From the NCBI GenBank assembly GCA_009377645.1, contig WHTQ01000037.1, forward strand, positions 1 to 39,290: DNA of 39,290 nucleotides. The letters run 5' to 3'. The notes beneath the pieces are model-generated. The model was not told the origin of the DNA, made no database searches, and saw only the letters and a list, made by a program, of their open reading frames with translations. The stretch's first letter is position 1; each line of letters starts with the position of its first letter. A program made the position numbers and the translations under genes. Shown piece after piece: positions 15,346 through 24,300 of the stretch. This DNA comes from Micromonosporaceae bacterium. Lineage in GTDB: Bacteria > Actinomycetota > Actinomycetes > Mycobacteriales > Micromonosporaceae.

Positions 15346-15365
15346 GCTACGCAACATCGCGTAGC
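15346..15365. promoter_or_regulatory. Inverted repeat GCTACGC-N6-GCGTAGC
   Basis: A perfect 7-bp inverted repeat with a 6-bp spacer, just upstream of the DUF222 remnant and about 100 bp before the SHOCT gene. It could be an operator or a small hairpin. No direct evidence of function. Confidence 0.4.
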
Positions 15366-15462
15366 TCAAATGCCGCCGCCGGGCCGACGACGGGACCGGC
15401 CATCCGGCGCACGATTCCAGGGACGGCACGCAGCAGCGGGCCGACGAGACAGGGAGATCACG

Positions 15463-15747
15463 ATGTTGGCGACGATGACGACACTCGCGGCGTATGCCCA
15501 CCAGCACCCCGGGTGGACGGACGGGAACGGCGGCTGGGGCGGCGGCGGACCGGGCTGGTGGCTGGTCTTCCCGATCCTGTTCTGGGTGCTCGTGCTGTCC
15601 GTGCTCGGGTACCTGCTCTACCGCTGGTCGTCCGGCCAGTCCGCGCGGCGGGCGGCGGAGCGCACGCTGGCCGAGCGGTTCGCGGGCGGCGAGATCAGCG
15701 AGGACGAGCTGCGGCACCGCCGGACGGTGCTGCGCGGGAAGGCGTGA
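15463..15747 (+). CDS. SHOCT-domain membrane protein
   Basis: A 94-residue protein: a His/Gly-rich N-terminus (YAHQHPGWTDGNGGWGG), one membrane helix (WWLVFPILFWVLVLSVLGYLLYRW, about residues 28-51), and a C-terminal SHOCT domain (AERFAGGEISEDELRHRRTVL). SHOCT (short C-terminal domain) is common in small actinobacterial membrane proteins and probably mediates oligomerization. ATG start after AGGGAGA. It stands alone, convergent with the ABC importer, sharing a hairpin terminator. Function unknown. Confidence 0.85.
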   Translation: MLATMTTLAAYAHQHPGWTDGNGGWGGGGPGWWLVFPILFWVLVLSVLGYLLYRWSSGQSARRAAERTLAERFAGGEISEDELRHRRTVLRGKA

Positions 15748-15758
15748 CCGGGCAGCCG

Positions 15759-15788
15759 GGCGGGGGTGGGGCGGACTCCACCCCCGCC
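15759..15788. terminator. Bidirectional hairpin terminator without U-tract
   Basis: Stem GGCGGGGGTGG (15759-15769) pairs with CCACCCCCGCC (15778-15788) around an 8-nt loop, between the convergent SHOCT gene and ABC substrate-binding gene. There is no T-run, as is frequent in GC-rich actinobacteria. Confidence 0.65.
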
Positions 15789-15807
15789 GGTTGCCTGAGC
15801 CGGAGCG

Positions 15808-16809
15808 CTATCCCTGGTACACCACCTCATCGATCGGCGGGGCCTGGTCAATCAGTTGGTAGCGCACCATCAGGTCCGCGGTGAGCTGCACCGACGGTAC
15901 GTCCACCGGGCCGCCCCAGGTCGGGATGACCACCGCCTCGGCCACCTCCGGGTCCAGGTCGGCTAGGTCGACCAGGGCGGTCCGGAACTCGTCCGGGTTC
16001 TCCGCGATGGCCGTGCCGGCCGCGCTCACCCCGGTGACGAATCGCTCGATCACGTCCGGGTTCTGGGCGATGAACTCGTCCGAGCTGAAGTAGGAGCCGA
16101 TCGCCAGGCCCGGCTGCGTCCCGGCGTAGGGCGCGATCACCGGCCGCAGCCCCTGCTCCAGCCCGATCGACACGAACGGCTCGATCTCGAAGATCGCGTC
16201 GACCTGGCCGTCCTGCAGCGCGGGAATCATGTCCGGGAACCCGAGCTCCACGAAGTCGATGTTCTCGTGCCCGCCGCCGGCGTTCTCGATCGACGCCCGG
16301 GCGGTCACCTCCGCGACGTTGGCCAGAGTGTTGACCGCCACCGAGCGGCCGTCCAAGTCGGCCGGTCCCTGGATGTCGCTGTCGTCGGCGACCAGGATCT
16401 GCGCGAAGTCGGTCTCCGCGCTGTCCCCGCCGAACGTGCCGGCGCTGATCAGCCGCAGTCCGAGCCCCTGGCTGCGGGCGAGCAGGACCGAGACCAGGTT
16501 GGACCCGGCGATCTCGAAGTCACCCGCCGCCACGCCGGGGATGTTGGCCGCACCGCCCGGGTTCGGCTCGACCTGCACGTCGAGGCTCTGTTCGGTGAAG
16601 AAGCCTTGCTGGACCGCGTACTGCAGGAAGGCCGCCGGCGTGCCGAGCACGTCGCCGACCCGCAGCGTGACCTGCTCCGGCGCTCCCGAGGCCGCGGGTG
16701 GTCCGGCCGGCTCGGGATCGTCGTCGCCGCAGCCGGTCGCCAGCAGCGTGAGGACCGCCAGTCCGGCGGCGCCCCGCAGCATCCGGTGCCGGGCGGGTGC
16801 TGTCATCAT
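15808..16809 (-). CDS. ABC importer substrate-binding lipoprotein (NMT1/SsuA type)
   Basis: A 333-residue secreted lipoprotein. Residues 1-27 are a signal peptide ending in the lipobox LLATGC; a short linker rich in Asp, Pro and Gly follows. The body is a periplasmic-binding fold of the NMT1/SsuA/TauA type: VTLRVGDVLGTPAAFLQYAV, GVAAGDFEIAGSN, DLDGRSVAVNT, FPDMIPALQDGQVDAIFEIEPFV. Known ligands in this family are sulfonates, taurine, thiamine precursors or aromatic acids. It is the last gene of the importer operon, 26 bp behind the ATPase gene. ATG 16809 is preferred (GGAG 11 bp upstream), with a second ATG directly after it. The linked amidohydrolase suggests a carboxylated, perhaps aromatic ligand. 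Confidence 0.88.
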   Translation of the reverse strand: MMTAPARHRMLRGAAGLAVLTLLATGCGDDDPEPAGPPAASGAPEQVTLRVGDVLGTPAAFLQYAVQQGFFTEQSLDVQVEPNPGGAANIPGVAAGDFEIAGSNLVSVLLARSQGLGLRLISAGTFGGDSAETDFAQILVADDSDIQGPADLDGRSVAVNTLANVAEVTARASIENAGGGHENIDFVELGFPDMIPALQDGQVDAIFEIEPFVSIGLEQGLRPVIAPYAGTQPGLAIGSYFSSDEFIAQNPDVIERFVTGVSAAGTAIAENPDEFRTALVDLADLDPEVAEAVVIPTWGGPVDVPSVQLTADLMVRYQLIDQAPPIDEVVYQG

Positions 16810-16835
16810 CGTTACCACTGCTCCGTTCTGTCGCC

Positions 16836-17684
16836 TCAGGGGGATGCGGCCACCCGGGACGACCCGGGCGGTGCGCGGTGCTCCGAGCTGGCCGGCCCGC
16901 CGCCACCCACCTGGGCGATCGTGCGCATCACCTCGGTGCGCAGGCGCGTGAACTCCGGCAGCTCCTTGGTCGAAATCTGGTCGCGGGGCCGGGGCAGCCC
17001 GACCGTCACCTGCCGGGCGACAGTGGACGGCCGGCGGCTCAGGACTATCACCCGGTCCGCTAGGTAGACGGACTCGTCGATGTCGTGGGTCACGAACACC
17101 GTGGTCACGCCGTAGGTCGCCCACACGTCGAGCAGGAGGTCCTCGAGCTCGCCGCGGGTCTGGGCGTCGACCGAGGCGAACGGTTCGTCCATCAGCAGGA
17201 TCTCCGGCTGGTACGCGAGGGCGCGGGCGATCGCCACCCGCTGCTGCATGCCTCCGGACAGCTGCCACGGGTAGTGCCGCGCGAACTCCGACAGCCCGAC
17301 CACCCGCAACGCCTCGGCGGCCAGCTCGGCCCGGCGCCGCGCCCCGATCCCCTTGTGCCGCAGCGGGAAGGTGACGTTCTTGTCCACTTTCAGCCAGGGC
17401 AGCATGGAGTTGCTGTAGTCCTGGGACACGAAGCCCATCTGGGGCGGCGGCCGGCGCACCGGCGCTCCGGCCAGCCGCACCTCGCCGGCGCTCGGCGCGA
17501 GCAGCCCGGCCAGGCACCGCAGCAGCGTGGTCTTGCCGCAACCGGACGGCCCGACCAGGCACACGAACTCGCCCGGCGCCACGTCGAACGACACGCCGGC
17601 GACCGCCTCGGTCCGCCCGCCCCGCACCGGGTAGGACTTGGCCAGCGACGCCACTTCGAGGACCGCTGGCGGGCTGCTGCTCAT
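16836..17684 (-). CDS. ABC importer ATP-binding protein (SsuB/TauB type)
   Basis: A 282-residue ATPase. Walker A GPSGCGKT at 45-52, a Q-loop (FVSQDYSNSMLPWLKV), the signature LSGGMQQR at 142-149, Walker B ILLMDEPFAS at about 162-171, and the switch His in TVFVTHDIDES. Its closest family is nitrate/sulfonate/taurine importers. Its ATG overlaps the stop of the upstream permease gene (ATGA). The C-terminal 40 residues extend past the core and are Ser/Pro-rich. Confidence 0.92.
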   Translation of the reverse strand: MSSSPPAVLEVASLAKSYPVRGGRTEAVAGVSFDVAPGEFVCLVGPSGCGKTTLLRCLAGLLAPSAGEVRLAGAPVRRPPPQMGFVSQDYSNSMLPWLKVDKNVTFPLRHKGIGARRRAELAAEALRVVGLSEFARHYPWQLSGGMQQRVAIARALAYQPEILLMDEPFASVDAQTRGELEDLLLDVWATYGVTTVFVTHDIDESVYLADRVIVLSRRPSTVARQVTVGLPRPRDQISTKELPEFTRLRTEVMRTIAQVGGGGPASSEHRAPPGSSRVAASP

Positions 17685-18451
17685 CGGGCCAGTCCCTTCG
17701 ACTCCCGGTGCCACCGCAGCAACCGGCGCTCGGCCTGGACGAACAGGAAGTTCGCCAGGTAGCCGACGATCCCGAGCAGGATGATCCCGGTCCACATGTC
17801 GCTGATCGCGAACCGGCGCTGCGACTCCAGCACGAAGTAGCCTACGCCGTCCCGGCCGGCAACCATCTCGCTCACCACCATCAGGATGATCGCGATCGAC
17901 AGGCTGGTCCGCATCCCGGCCACCACCCGCGGAAGCGCGGCCGGCACGACGATCCCGCGGATCCGGCCCCACCGGCCGACCTGGTAGGCCCGCGCCATCT
18001 CCAGCATCCCCGGGTCTACGCCGCGAACCCCGTCGATGGTGTTCAGCAGGATCGGCCACACCGCGCCGACCACGATGATGAAGATCCGCATCGAGTCCCC
18101 GAACCCGAACACCAGCACGCCGAACGGGATCAGCGCCACCGCCGGCAGCGCCCGCAGGAACTCGGCGAGCGGCTGCACAGCCTGCTGGACCACCCGGGAC
18201 ACGCCGAGCAGCAGCCCGGCTCCGACTCCGAGCAGGACACACAGGACATAGCCGATCCCGAGCCGGCGCAGGCTCGGCAGCAGGTCGTCTGGGACCCGTT
18301 CGAACAGCCACAGCTGCGCGAACCGCTCCTGGATCGTGCCCAGCGGCGGGAAGTAGAACGACTGGGCGCGGGCGGCCCAGACCGCGTACCCGGCCAGCAG
18401 CAGCACCGGAACGGCGATCTCCAGCGTCAGCAGCAGGCCGCGGCGGATCAT
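17681..18451 (-). CDS. ABC importer permease 1 (SsuC/TauC type)
   Basis: A 256-residue membrane protein with about six helices and a BPD_transp_1 domain. The EAA-loop region is EMARAYQVGRWGRIRGIVVPAALP, which docks to the ATPase. Typical segments are AEFLRALPAVALIPFGVLVFG and GVGYFVLESQRRF. Coupled to the ATPase by a 4-bp overlap. No strong Shine-Dalgarno precedes its ATG. It is paralogous to the permease just upstream, so the importer probably uses a heterodimeric channel. Confidence 0.9.
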   Translation of the reverse strand: MIRRGLLLTLEIAVPVLLLAGYAVWAARAQSFYFPPLGTIQERFAQLWLFERVPDDLLPSLRRLGIGYVLCVLLGVGAGLLLGVSRVVQQAVQPLAEFLRALPAVALIPFGVLVFGFGDSMRIFIIVVGAVWPILLNTIDGVRGVDPGMLEMARAYQVGRWGRIRGIVVPAALPRVVAGMRTSLSIAIILMVVSEMVAGRDGVGYFVLESQRRFAISDMWTGIILLGIVGYLANFLFVQAERRLLRWHRESKGLAR

Positions 18452-18491
18452 CGGGCGCCACCACCGGCACCGGCGGCGGCCGGGCAGCGGG

Positions 18492-19292
18492 TCACGCCAG
18501 GACCTCCTTGCGTTGCGCGGGATGCCAGTGCAGCAGCCTGGCCTCGACGGCGTGGAAGCCGGTGCTCAGCAGCCAGCCGAGGATGCCGGTGACCGCGATC
18601 AGCGCGTACATCCGGGGGACCTGGGCGGCGGTCTGGGCGGTGACGATCGCCCGGCCCAGGCCGGCCGCCCCCACCACCAGCTCAGCGGTCACCGCCAGGA
18701 TCAGCGCGATCGCCGAGGAGATCCGCAGCCCGGTGGCGACGTAGGCCAAGGTGCTGGGCAGCACCACCCGACCGAACCGGGCGAGCGGGCCCAGCCCGTA
18801 CGCCCGGGCGGTCTCCTTCACCCCCGGGCTGACGTCCTGCACGCCGTAGACGGCCTGGAACAGGATCGGCCAGAACGCGGCGAACGCCACCAGGAAGACC
18901 TTCATGCCGGTCCCGATCCCGAACAGCAGCACGGCCGCCGGGATCAGCGCGACCGACGGGATCGGCCGCAGGAACTCGATCACCGCCCGGCAGGCCCGGT
19001 AGGCCGGCTCGACCGACCCGATCAGCAGGCCAAGCGGGACCGCCAGCCCGGCCGCCAGGCCCAGGCCGAGCGCCCAGCCCTGCAGGGTCCGGCCGACGTC
19101 GGCCCACAGGTCCCCGGTGGGCAGCAGCTCGATCAGCGCGCCGAAGACCACCGTGACCGGCGGGAACCACCGGGCCGGCAGCAGCTCGAACCGGGCGACC
19201 AGCTCGAGGGTGACCAGCACCACCAGCACCCCGACCAGGCCCAGCCAGAACGAGCGGCGCGGCCACCGGCCTGGATGGGCTACCTCCACCAC
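18492..19292 (-). CDS. ABC importer permease 2 (SsuC/TauC type)
   Basis: A 266-residue membrane protein of the same family as permease 1: LRPIPSVALIPAAVLLFGIG, an EAA-loop KETARAYGLGPLARFGRVVLP, and AAGLGRAIVTAQ. First gene of the importer operon, GTG start with a strong GGGAGGTG. Its promoter lies in the divergent region shared with the IclR gene, 40 bp before the next gene. Two distinct permeases in an SsuABC-like operon are unusual but known for some importers of this superfamily. Confidence 0.9.
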   Translation of the reverse strand: MVEVAHPGRWPRRSFWLGLVGVLVVLVTLELVARFELLPARWFPPVTVVFGALIELLPTGDLWADVGRTLQGWALGLGLAAGLAVPLGLLIGSVEPAYRACRAVIEFLRPIPSVALIPAAVLLFGIGTGMKVFLVAFAAFWPILFQAVYGVQDVSPGVKETARAYGLGPLARFGRVVLPSTLAYVATGLRISSAIALILAVTAELVVGAAGLGRAIVTAQTAAQVPRMYALIAVTGILGWLLSTGFHAVEARLLHWHPAQRKEVLA

Positions 19293-19417
19293 CGCGGCAC
19301 CTCCCGGATCATCCCGGAATGCTCTCGTCTGCCGGCTTCGGGGTTCTGCACAGTGGTACGTTATGCGTTAGCATTCTATAATTCGGGACACGCACCGCGT
19401 CAACAGGGAGACGAGGG
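19293..19417. promoter_or_regulatory. Divergent promoter region, ABC importer / iclR-amidohydrolase
   Basis: A perfect TATAAT is at 19377-19382 on the plus strand, with a poor -35 (TGGTAC, 19354-19359) 17 bp upstream. GGAATGCT (19316-19323) and AGCATTC (19370-19376) form an inverted repeat that frames the region, and CCCGGAAT/ATTCGGG extends the symmetry. This is a plausible IclR operator set. Confidence 0.5.
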
Positions 19418-20197
19418 TTGACTGAGCTGGCGCTGCCTCCCGCCGCCCCGGGCTATCCGGTGCGGTCGGTCGCGAAGGCGCTGGAGCTGCTGTTGCTGCT
19501 GCGCGACCGGGAGACGATCGGAGTCGCGGAGGCCAGCCGTGACCTGGGGATCGCCCGCTCCACAGTGCACCGTCTGCTGAGCATGCTCGCGCAGTACGGG
19601 TTCGCGCAGCGGGAGCCGGCCGGGCGCGGCTACCGGGCCGGCCCGGCGCTGGTGAGCCTCGGCCTGGCCGCGGTGGTCCGGATGGACATCCGGCGGCAGG
19701 CCCGCCCGCACATGGAGCGGCTGGCCGGTGAGGTCGAGGAGACGGTGACGCTGATGGGCCTGGAGGGGGCCAGCGTCCGGTTCCTTGACTGCGTGGAGAG
19801 CCCCCGGCCGATCCGGGTGGCCGGCCGAACCGGCCTGCTGCGCCCGGCGCATTGCACGTCGGTCGGCAAGGCCATCCTGGCCCAGCTCCCCCAGGCACAG
19901 CTCGCGCAGCTCTATCCGGACGAGCTGCTGCCCGGGCTGACCGACCGCTCGATCACCAGCCGCCGCCGGCTGTTCTCGGTGCTGGCGGAGGTCCGGCAGG
20001 CCGGCTACGCCACCAACCTCGGCGAGAGCGACTCCGACCTGGTGGCGGTCGGGGTGGCGATTCCCCGGCTGACCGACCCGCCGTACGCCGGGCTGGGCAT
20101 CTCGGCACCCGCGACCCGGCTCTCGCCGGCGCAGATCCAGCGGATCGCAGACGCCGCGCTGCGCACCGCGAGCGCGATCACCCACACGTTCGAGTGA
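19418..20197 (+). CDS. IclR-family transcriptional regulator
   Basis: A 259-residue regulator. Residues 14-75 are the winged helix (SVAKALELLLLL, VAEASRDLGIARSTVHRLLSMLAQYGF) and 90-259 the effector domain (HMERLAGEVEETVTLMGLEG, HCTSVGKAILAQLP, ATNLGESDSDLVAVGVAIP). IclR proteins usually sense small carboxylates and control catabolic or uptake genes. TTG start after GGGAGACGAGGG. It is 10 bp from the amidohydrolase gene and divergent from the ABC importer, so it is the likely regulator of both. Confidence 0.92.
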   Translation: MTELALPPAAPGYPVRSVAKALELLLLLRDRETIGVAEASRDLGIARSTVHRLLSMLAQYGFAQREPAGRGYRAGPALVSLGLAAVVRMDIRRQARPHMERLAGEVEETVTLMGLEGASVRFLDCVESPRPIRVAGRTGLLRPAHCTSVGKAILAQLPQAQLAQLYPDELLPGLTDRSITSRRRLFSVLAEVRQAGYATNLGESDSDLVAVGVAIPRLTDPPYAGLGISAPATRLSPAQIQRIADAALRTASAITHTFE

Positions 20198-20207
20198 AGG
20201 AGCCGGA

Positions 20208-21221
20208 ATGCTGAAGATCGATGTCTTCAACCACATCTTCCCGGTGCGGTTCTTCGACCGGATGAACCAGGTGGCACCCGGGCTGGCGGACATGGGCAAG
20301 CGGGTCCGCAACATCCCGGTGCTGGTCGATGTGGACGCCCGGCTGCGGATGCTGGAGCAGTTCGGCGACGACTACCGGCAGGTGCTGACCCTGGCCTCAC
20401 CGCCGATCGAGCGGCTGGCCGGGCCGGAGGTCACGCCGGAGCTGGCCACGGTGGCCAACGACGGGATGGCCGGGCTGGTCGCCACGCACGACCGGTTCGT
20501 CGGGTTCGTGGCCTCGCTGCCGATGAACAACCAGGACGCGAGCCTGGACGAGGCGAAGCGGGCGATCGACCAGCTCGGCGCCACCGGGGTCCAGCTGTTC
20601 ACCAACGTCAACGGGCGGGCGCTCGACCACCCGGAGCTCCTGCCGCTGTTCGAGCTGATGGCCGCCTACGACCTGCCGGTCTGGGTCCATCCGGCGCGCG
20701 GTGCCGAGATGCCCGACTACCTCGACGAGGACCGTTCCCGGTACGAGATCTGGTGGACCTTCGGGTGGCCGTACGAGACCAGTGCGATGATGGCCCGCTT
20801 GGTCTTCAGTGGACTGTTCGACCGGTTCCCGGACCTGAAGATCATCACACACCATCTGGGCGGGATGACGCCCTACTTCGAGGGCCGGGTCGGCCCGGGC
20901 ATGGACCAGCTGGGCGCCCGCACCACCAGCGAGGACCTGACCGTGATCCGGGACCGGCTGGCGAAGCGCCCGCTGGACTACTTCAAGCAGTTCTACGGCG
21001 ACACCGCGGTGTTCGGCTCGGCCGCCGCCACCCGGTGCGGGCTTGAGTTCTTCGGGGCGGACCGGGTTCTGTTCGCCTCCGACTGCCCGTTCGACCCGGA
21101 GCGGGGGCCCGGCTACATCCGGGAGACGCTGCGGGTGCTCGACGGTCTCGACCTTACCGACCAGGTCCGGGCGCAGATCTACGAGGGCAACGCCCGGCGA
21201 CTGCTGCGGCTGCAGCTGTAG
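20208..21221 (+). CDS. Amidohydrolase-family protein (ACMSD-like)
   Basis: A 337-residue metal-dependent hydrolase/decarboxylase of the amidohydrolase-2 superfamily. The first metal motif, normally HxH, is DVFNHIFP here, so one His is Asn/Phe-substituted, as in one known branch. Other ligands are visible: WVHPARG, IITHHLGGM and FASDCPFD. Related enzymes (ACMSD, gamma-resorcylate and 5-carboxyvanillate decarboxylases) act on aromatic or muconate acids. ATG start after AAGGAG. Operon with iclR, and together with the importer a likely aromatic-acid uptake and breakdown module. Confidence 0.88.
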   Translation: MLKIDVFNHIFPVRFFDRMNQVAPGLADMGKRVRNIPVLVDVDARLRMLEQFGDDYRQVLTLASPPIERLAGPEVTPELATVANDGMAGLVATHDRFVGFVASLPMNNQDASLDEAKRAIDQLGATGVQLFTNVNGRALDHPELLPLFELMAAYDLPVWVHPARGAEMPDYLDEDRSRYEIWWTFGWPYETSAMMARLVFSGLFDRFPDLKIITHHLGGMTPYFEGRVGPGMDQLGARTTSEDLTVIRDRLAKRPLDYFKQFYGDTAVFGSAAATRCGLEFFGADRVLFASDCPFDPERGPGYIRETLRVLDGLDLTDQVRAQIYEGNARRLLRLQL

Positions 21222-21282
21222 CCTCCGGGTGCCCCGCTCACCGCCAGCGGCGCCGGCAGGGCCATAGGTATATGTTGGCAAC

Positions 21283-21323
21283 CCACATCCGGGTGGATGT
21301 GGTTCACATCGACCCGGATGTGG
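21283..21323. terminator. 41-bp imperfect palindrome between convergent genes
   Basis: Outer arms CCACATCCGGGT (21283-21294) and ACCCGGATGTGG (21312-21323) are perfect complements. Inside, GATGTG (21296-21301) pairs with CACATC (21305-21310) around a 3-nt GTT loop, broken only by one G-G mismatch. Alternative short hairpin: CCACATCC/GGATGTGG. It lies between the convergent amidohydrolase and peptidase genes, so it is best read as a bidirectional terminator, although no T-tract follows. Confidence 0.6.
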
Positions 21324-21357
21324 TCGGCGGCAGGTACCCCAACCCCGGCGGGCACGA

Positions 21358-24300
21358 TCACTCCAGCGAGAGCGATCCCATCGCGCCGCCGAACCACACC
21401 GTCTCCGGGTCCGAGCAGTGGCTGGTGCCGGCGTCGCAGACCCGGTACGTGTAGCTGCCGGGGCCCCGACCGAAAACTAGGTCGGTGTGCGAGCCGGTGT
21501 TCGGGACGGTCGTCAGCAGGTCACCGTCCCGGTGAATGTCGACCTGCGGCGCGGTGGCGTCGCGCCAGGCGAGGTCCACCGTGTGGCTCCCCCGAACCCG
21601 GCGCGCCTCGGCCGCCAGGACGATCTCCGGCAGGGCGGCCCGGTGCGCCAGCGTCAGGTAGTCGGCGCCGGAGCCCTCACCCACGCTCTGGCCGGTCACC
21701 AGCACCCGGGAGCCGTCCGGGCTGACCGCCAGCGCGGTCCCGGCGTCGCCGTCGTTGACCGGGCCGTTGTACCGCGCCTGCCAGTGCTGCTCGCCGGTGG
21801 CCGCGTCGTAGGCGAGCGTGGCGAAGTCGAAGCTCACGCCGACGCTGTTGCCGGTCACGAACACCTCCGAGCCGTCCGGGCTGGTGCCGATCGCGGCGGC
21901 CACATCCGGGCCGCCGACCGGCCCGTCGTACCGGGCGGCCCACCGCTGCGCCCCGGTGGCCACGTCGTAGGCCACCGTCCCGTAGTCGCCGGAGCTGCCA
22001 CCGGTCACCACCACCCCGGCCCCGTCCGGGCTCACGCTCACCGCGGACGCCGCGTCCGAGCCGCCGGGCAGCCCGTCGTACCGGGCGACCCACTGCTGGT
22101 CGCCGGTGGCCGGGTCGTAGCTGATCGTGGCGTAGTCGGCACCGGTGTCCACGCCGGCGCTGCCCCCGGTGACCAGCACCCGGGACCCGTCCGGGCTCAC
22201 GCCCAGCGCCTCCGCCCGGTCCACCCCGGCCGCCGGCCCGTCGTACCGGGCGGCCCACCGCTGCGCCCCGGTGACCGCGTCGTACGCGACCGTCGCGTAG
22301 TCCTCAGTGAACGATCCGCCCAGCTGGCTGGCGCCGGTGACGAACACCGTGCCGCCGTCCGGGCTGACGCCTAGCGCCTCTGCGGAGTCCAATGTGCTGC
22401 CCGGCCCGTCGTACCGGGCGAGCCACCGCTGCTCGCCGGTGGCCGCATCGTAGGCGATCGTGGTGTAGTCGGTGCCGAAGATCGAGGACGTGAACCGGCT
22501 GGCGCCGGTGACGAACACCGTGCCGCCGTCCGGGCTGACGCCCAGTGCCCGGGCGCCGTCCTGGTTCTCGCCGGGCCCGTCGAACCGGGCCACCCACAGC
22601 TGGTCACCGGTGGCGGCGTCGTAGGCCACCGTCGCATAGTCCGCATCGGAGCTGAACGAGCCGGTGGCGCTGTTACCGGTCACGAACACCCGGGAACCGT
22701 CCGGGCTCAGGCCGATCGCCCACGCCTCGTCGGTCTTGCTGGCCGGTCCGTCGAACCGGGCCAGCCACCGCTGGTCGCCGGTGGCGGTGTCGTACGCGAC
22801 CGTCACGTAGTCGGTGAGCGTACCGTCGCCGCCGTTGCGGCCGGTCAGGTACGCGGTGCCGCCGTCCGGGCTCAGCACCAGGTCGTGCGGGACGTCGCTG
22901 TCGGTCCCGGTGCCGGTGTAGCGGGACAGCCAGAGCTGTGCGCCCACCGGCGTGGTGCCGGTGCCGAGCAGGGTGACGGTGCTCGCTCTGTTCGGGCCGT
23001 TGCTGACCAGCCTTACGGTGGCCTCGGCCGGTCCCTGCAGGCTCGGGGTGAACCGGTAGTCCAGGGTGCAGTGCTCCAGCCGGGCCAGGGTGAACGGGGC
23101 GGCGCCGCAGCCGCCGCCGGCCGGCTCGAACCCGGAGTCCGGGACCGAGACGTCGCTGACCGTGAGCGGCTCGCCGCCGGTGTTGGTCAGGGTCAGGCTG
23201 GCCGGCTCGCTGGCGGACAGGGCCGCCACCTCACCGAAGTCGAGCGGGTTCGGCGAGACGCTCAGCTGCGGCCCGTCCGGGGCCGCCAGCGGGAAGTGCC
23301 GCTCGGTGGTCGTACCCTCGGCGATGCTGACCTGGTCCTGCTGCGGCCGGTACCCGAACGCGGCCGCCGAGACCTGGTACTCCCCCACCGGCAGGGTGAA
23401 CGAGTAGCCGCCGTCCGGGCCGATCGTGCGCCGCCGTTCCACGGCTCCGGTCACGGAGACGGTGGCGCCGGCGATCGGATCCCCGGTGCCGGCGTCGGTG
23501 ACGGTGCCGGTCAGCCGGCCGGTGGGTCCGCGCGGCGACTGCTCCACCGCGGCGAACGCGTCCAGCTGGCCCTGGCCCCACACGTTGTTGTCGCCCGGGG
23601 TGCCGCCACAGGTCAGGTCCGAGACGTCGACGGCGGTCAGGTCCAGCAGCTCCCGGGTGGCGACGATGTCGCGCTCCAGCTCGGGCGCCGCCGACCACAT
23701 CAGCGCCACCGTGCCGGCCACGTGCGGGGAGGCCATCGAGGTGCCGCTGTTCGCCCCGAAACCGTTGCCCGGCACCGAGGAGCGCACCGCCACCCCGGGC
23801 GCCGAGAGGTCCGGCTTGATGATCTCGGCGCCGAACGCCGACGGGCCGCGGTTGGAGAAGGCCGCGATGTTGCCGTTGATGTCGAACGCGCCGGCGGCGT
23901 AGCTCTCCGGCAGGTTCCCCGGGTCCGAGGACGAGCCGCACGGCGCCACCCCGGTGGTGGTGTTGCCGTTGGCGAACTGCGGGAAGATCCCGGCCGCCAC
24001 CCAGGCCTGCACGGTCGGCTGGTACCACGGGTCGGCGGTCGCCCCGCCGCCCCACGAGTTGTTGAGCACGTGCGGGCGCCGGTCCGGGTTCGCGTTCTCC
24101 CCCGCCAGGTCGGTCGGGGCCAGCATGAACTGCCCGCTGGCCAGCAGCGCCGCCTGCGAGCAGGACAGGCTCTCGCAGCCCTTGGCCGCGATCCAGGTCG
24201 CACCCGGGGCGACCCCGATCTGGTTGCCGGCACCGTCGTCGCCCACCATCGTGCCGATGGTGTGGGTGCCGTGCCCGTTGTTGTCGCACGGCACCAGCGA

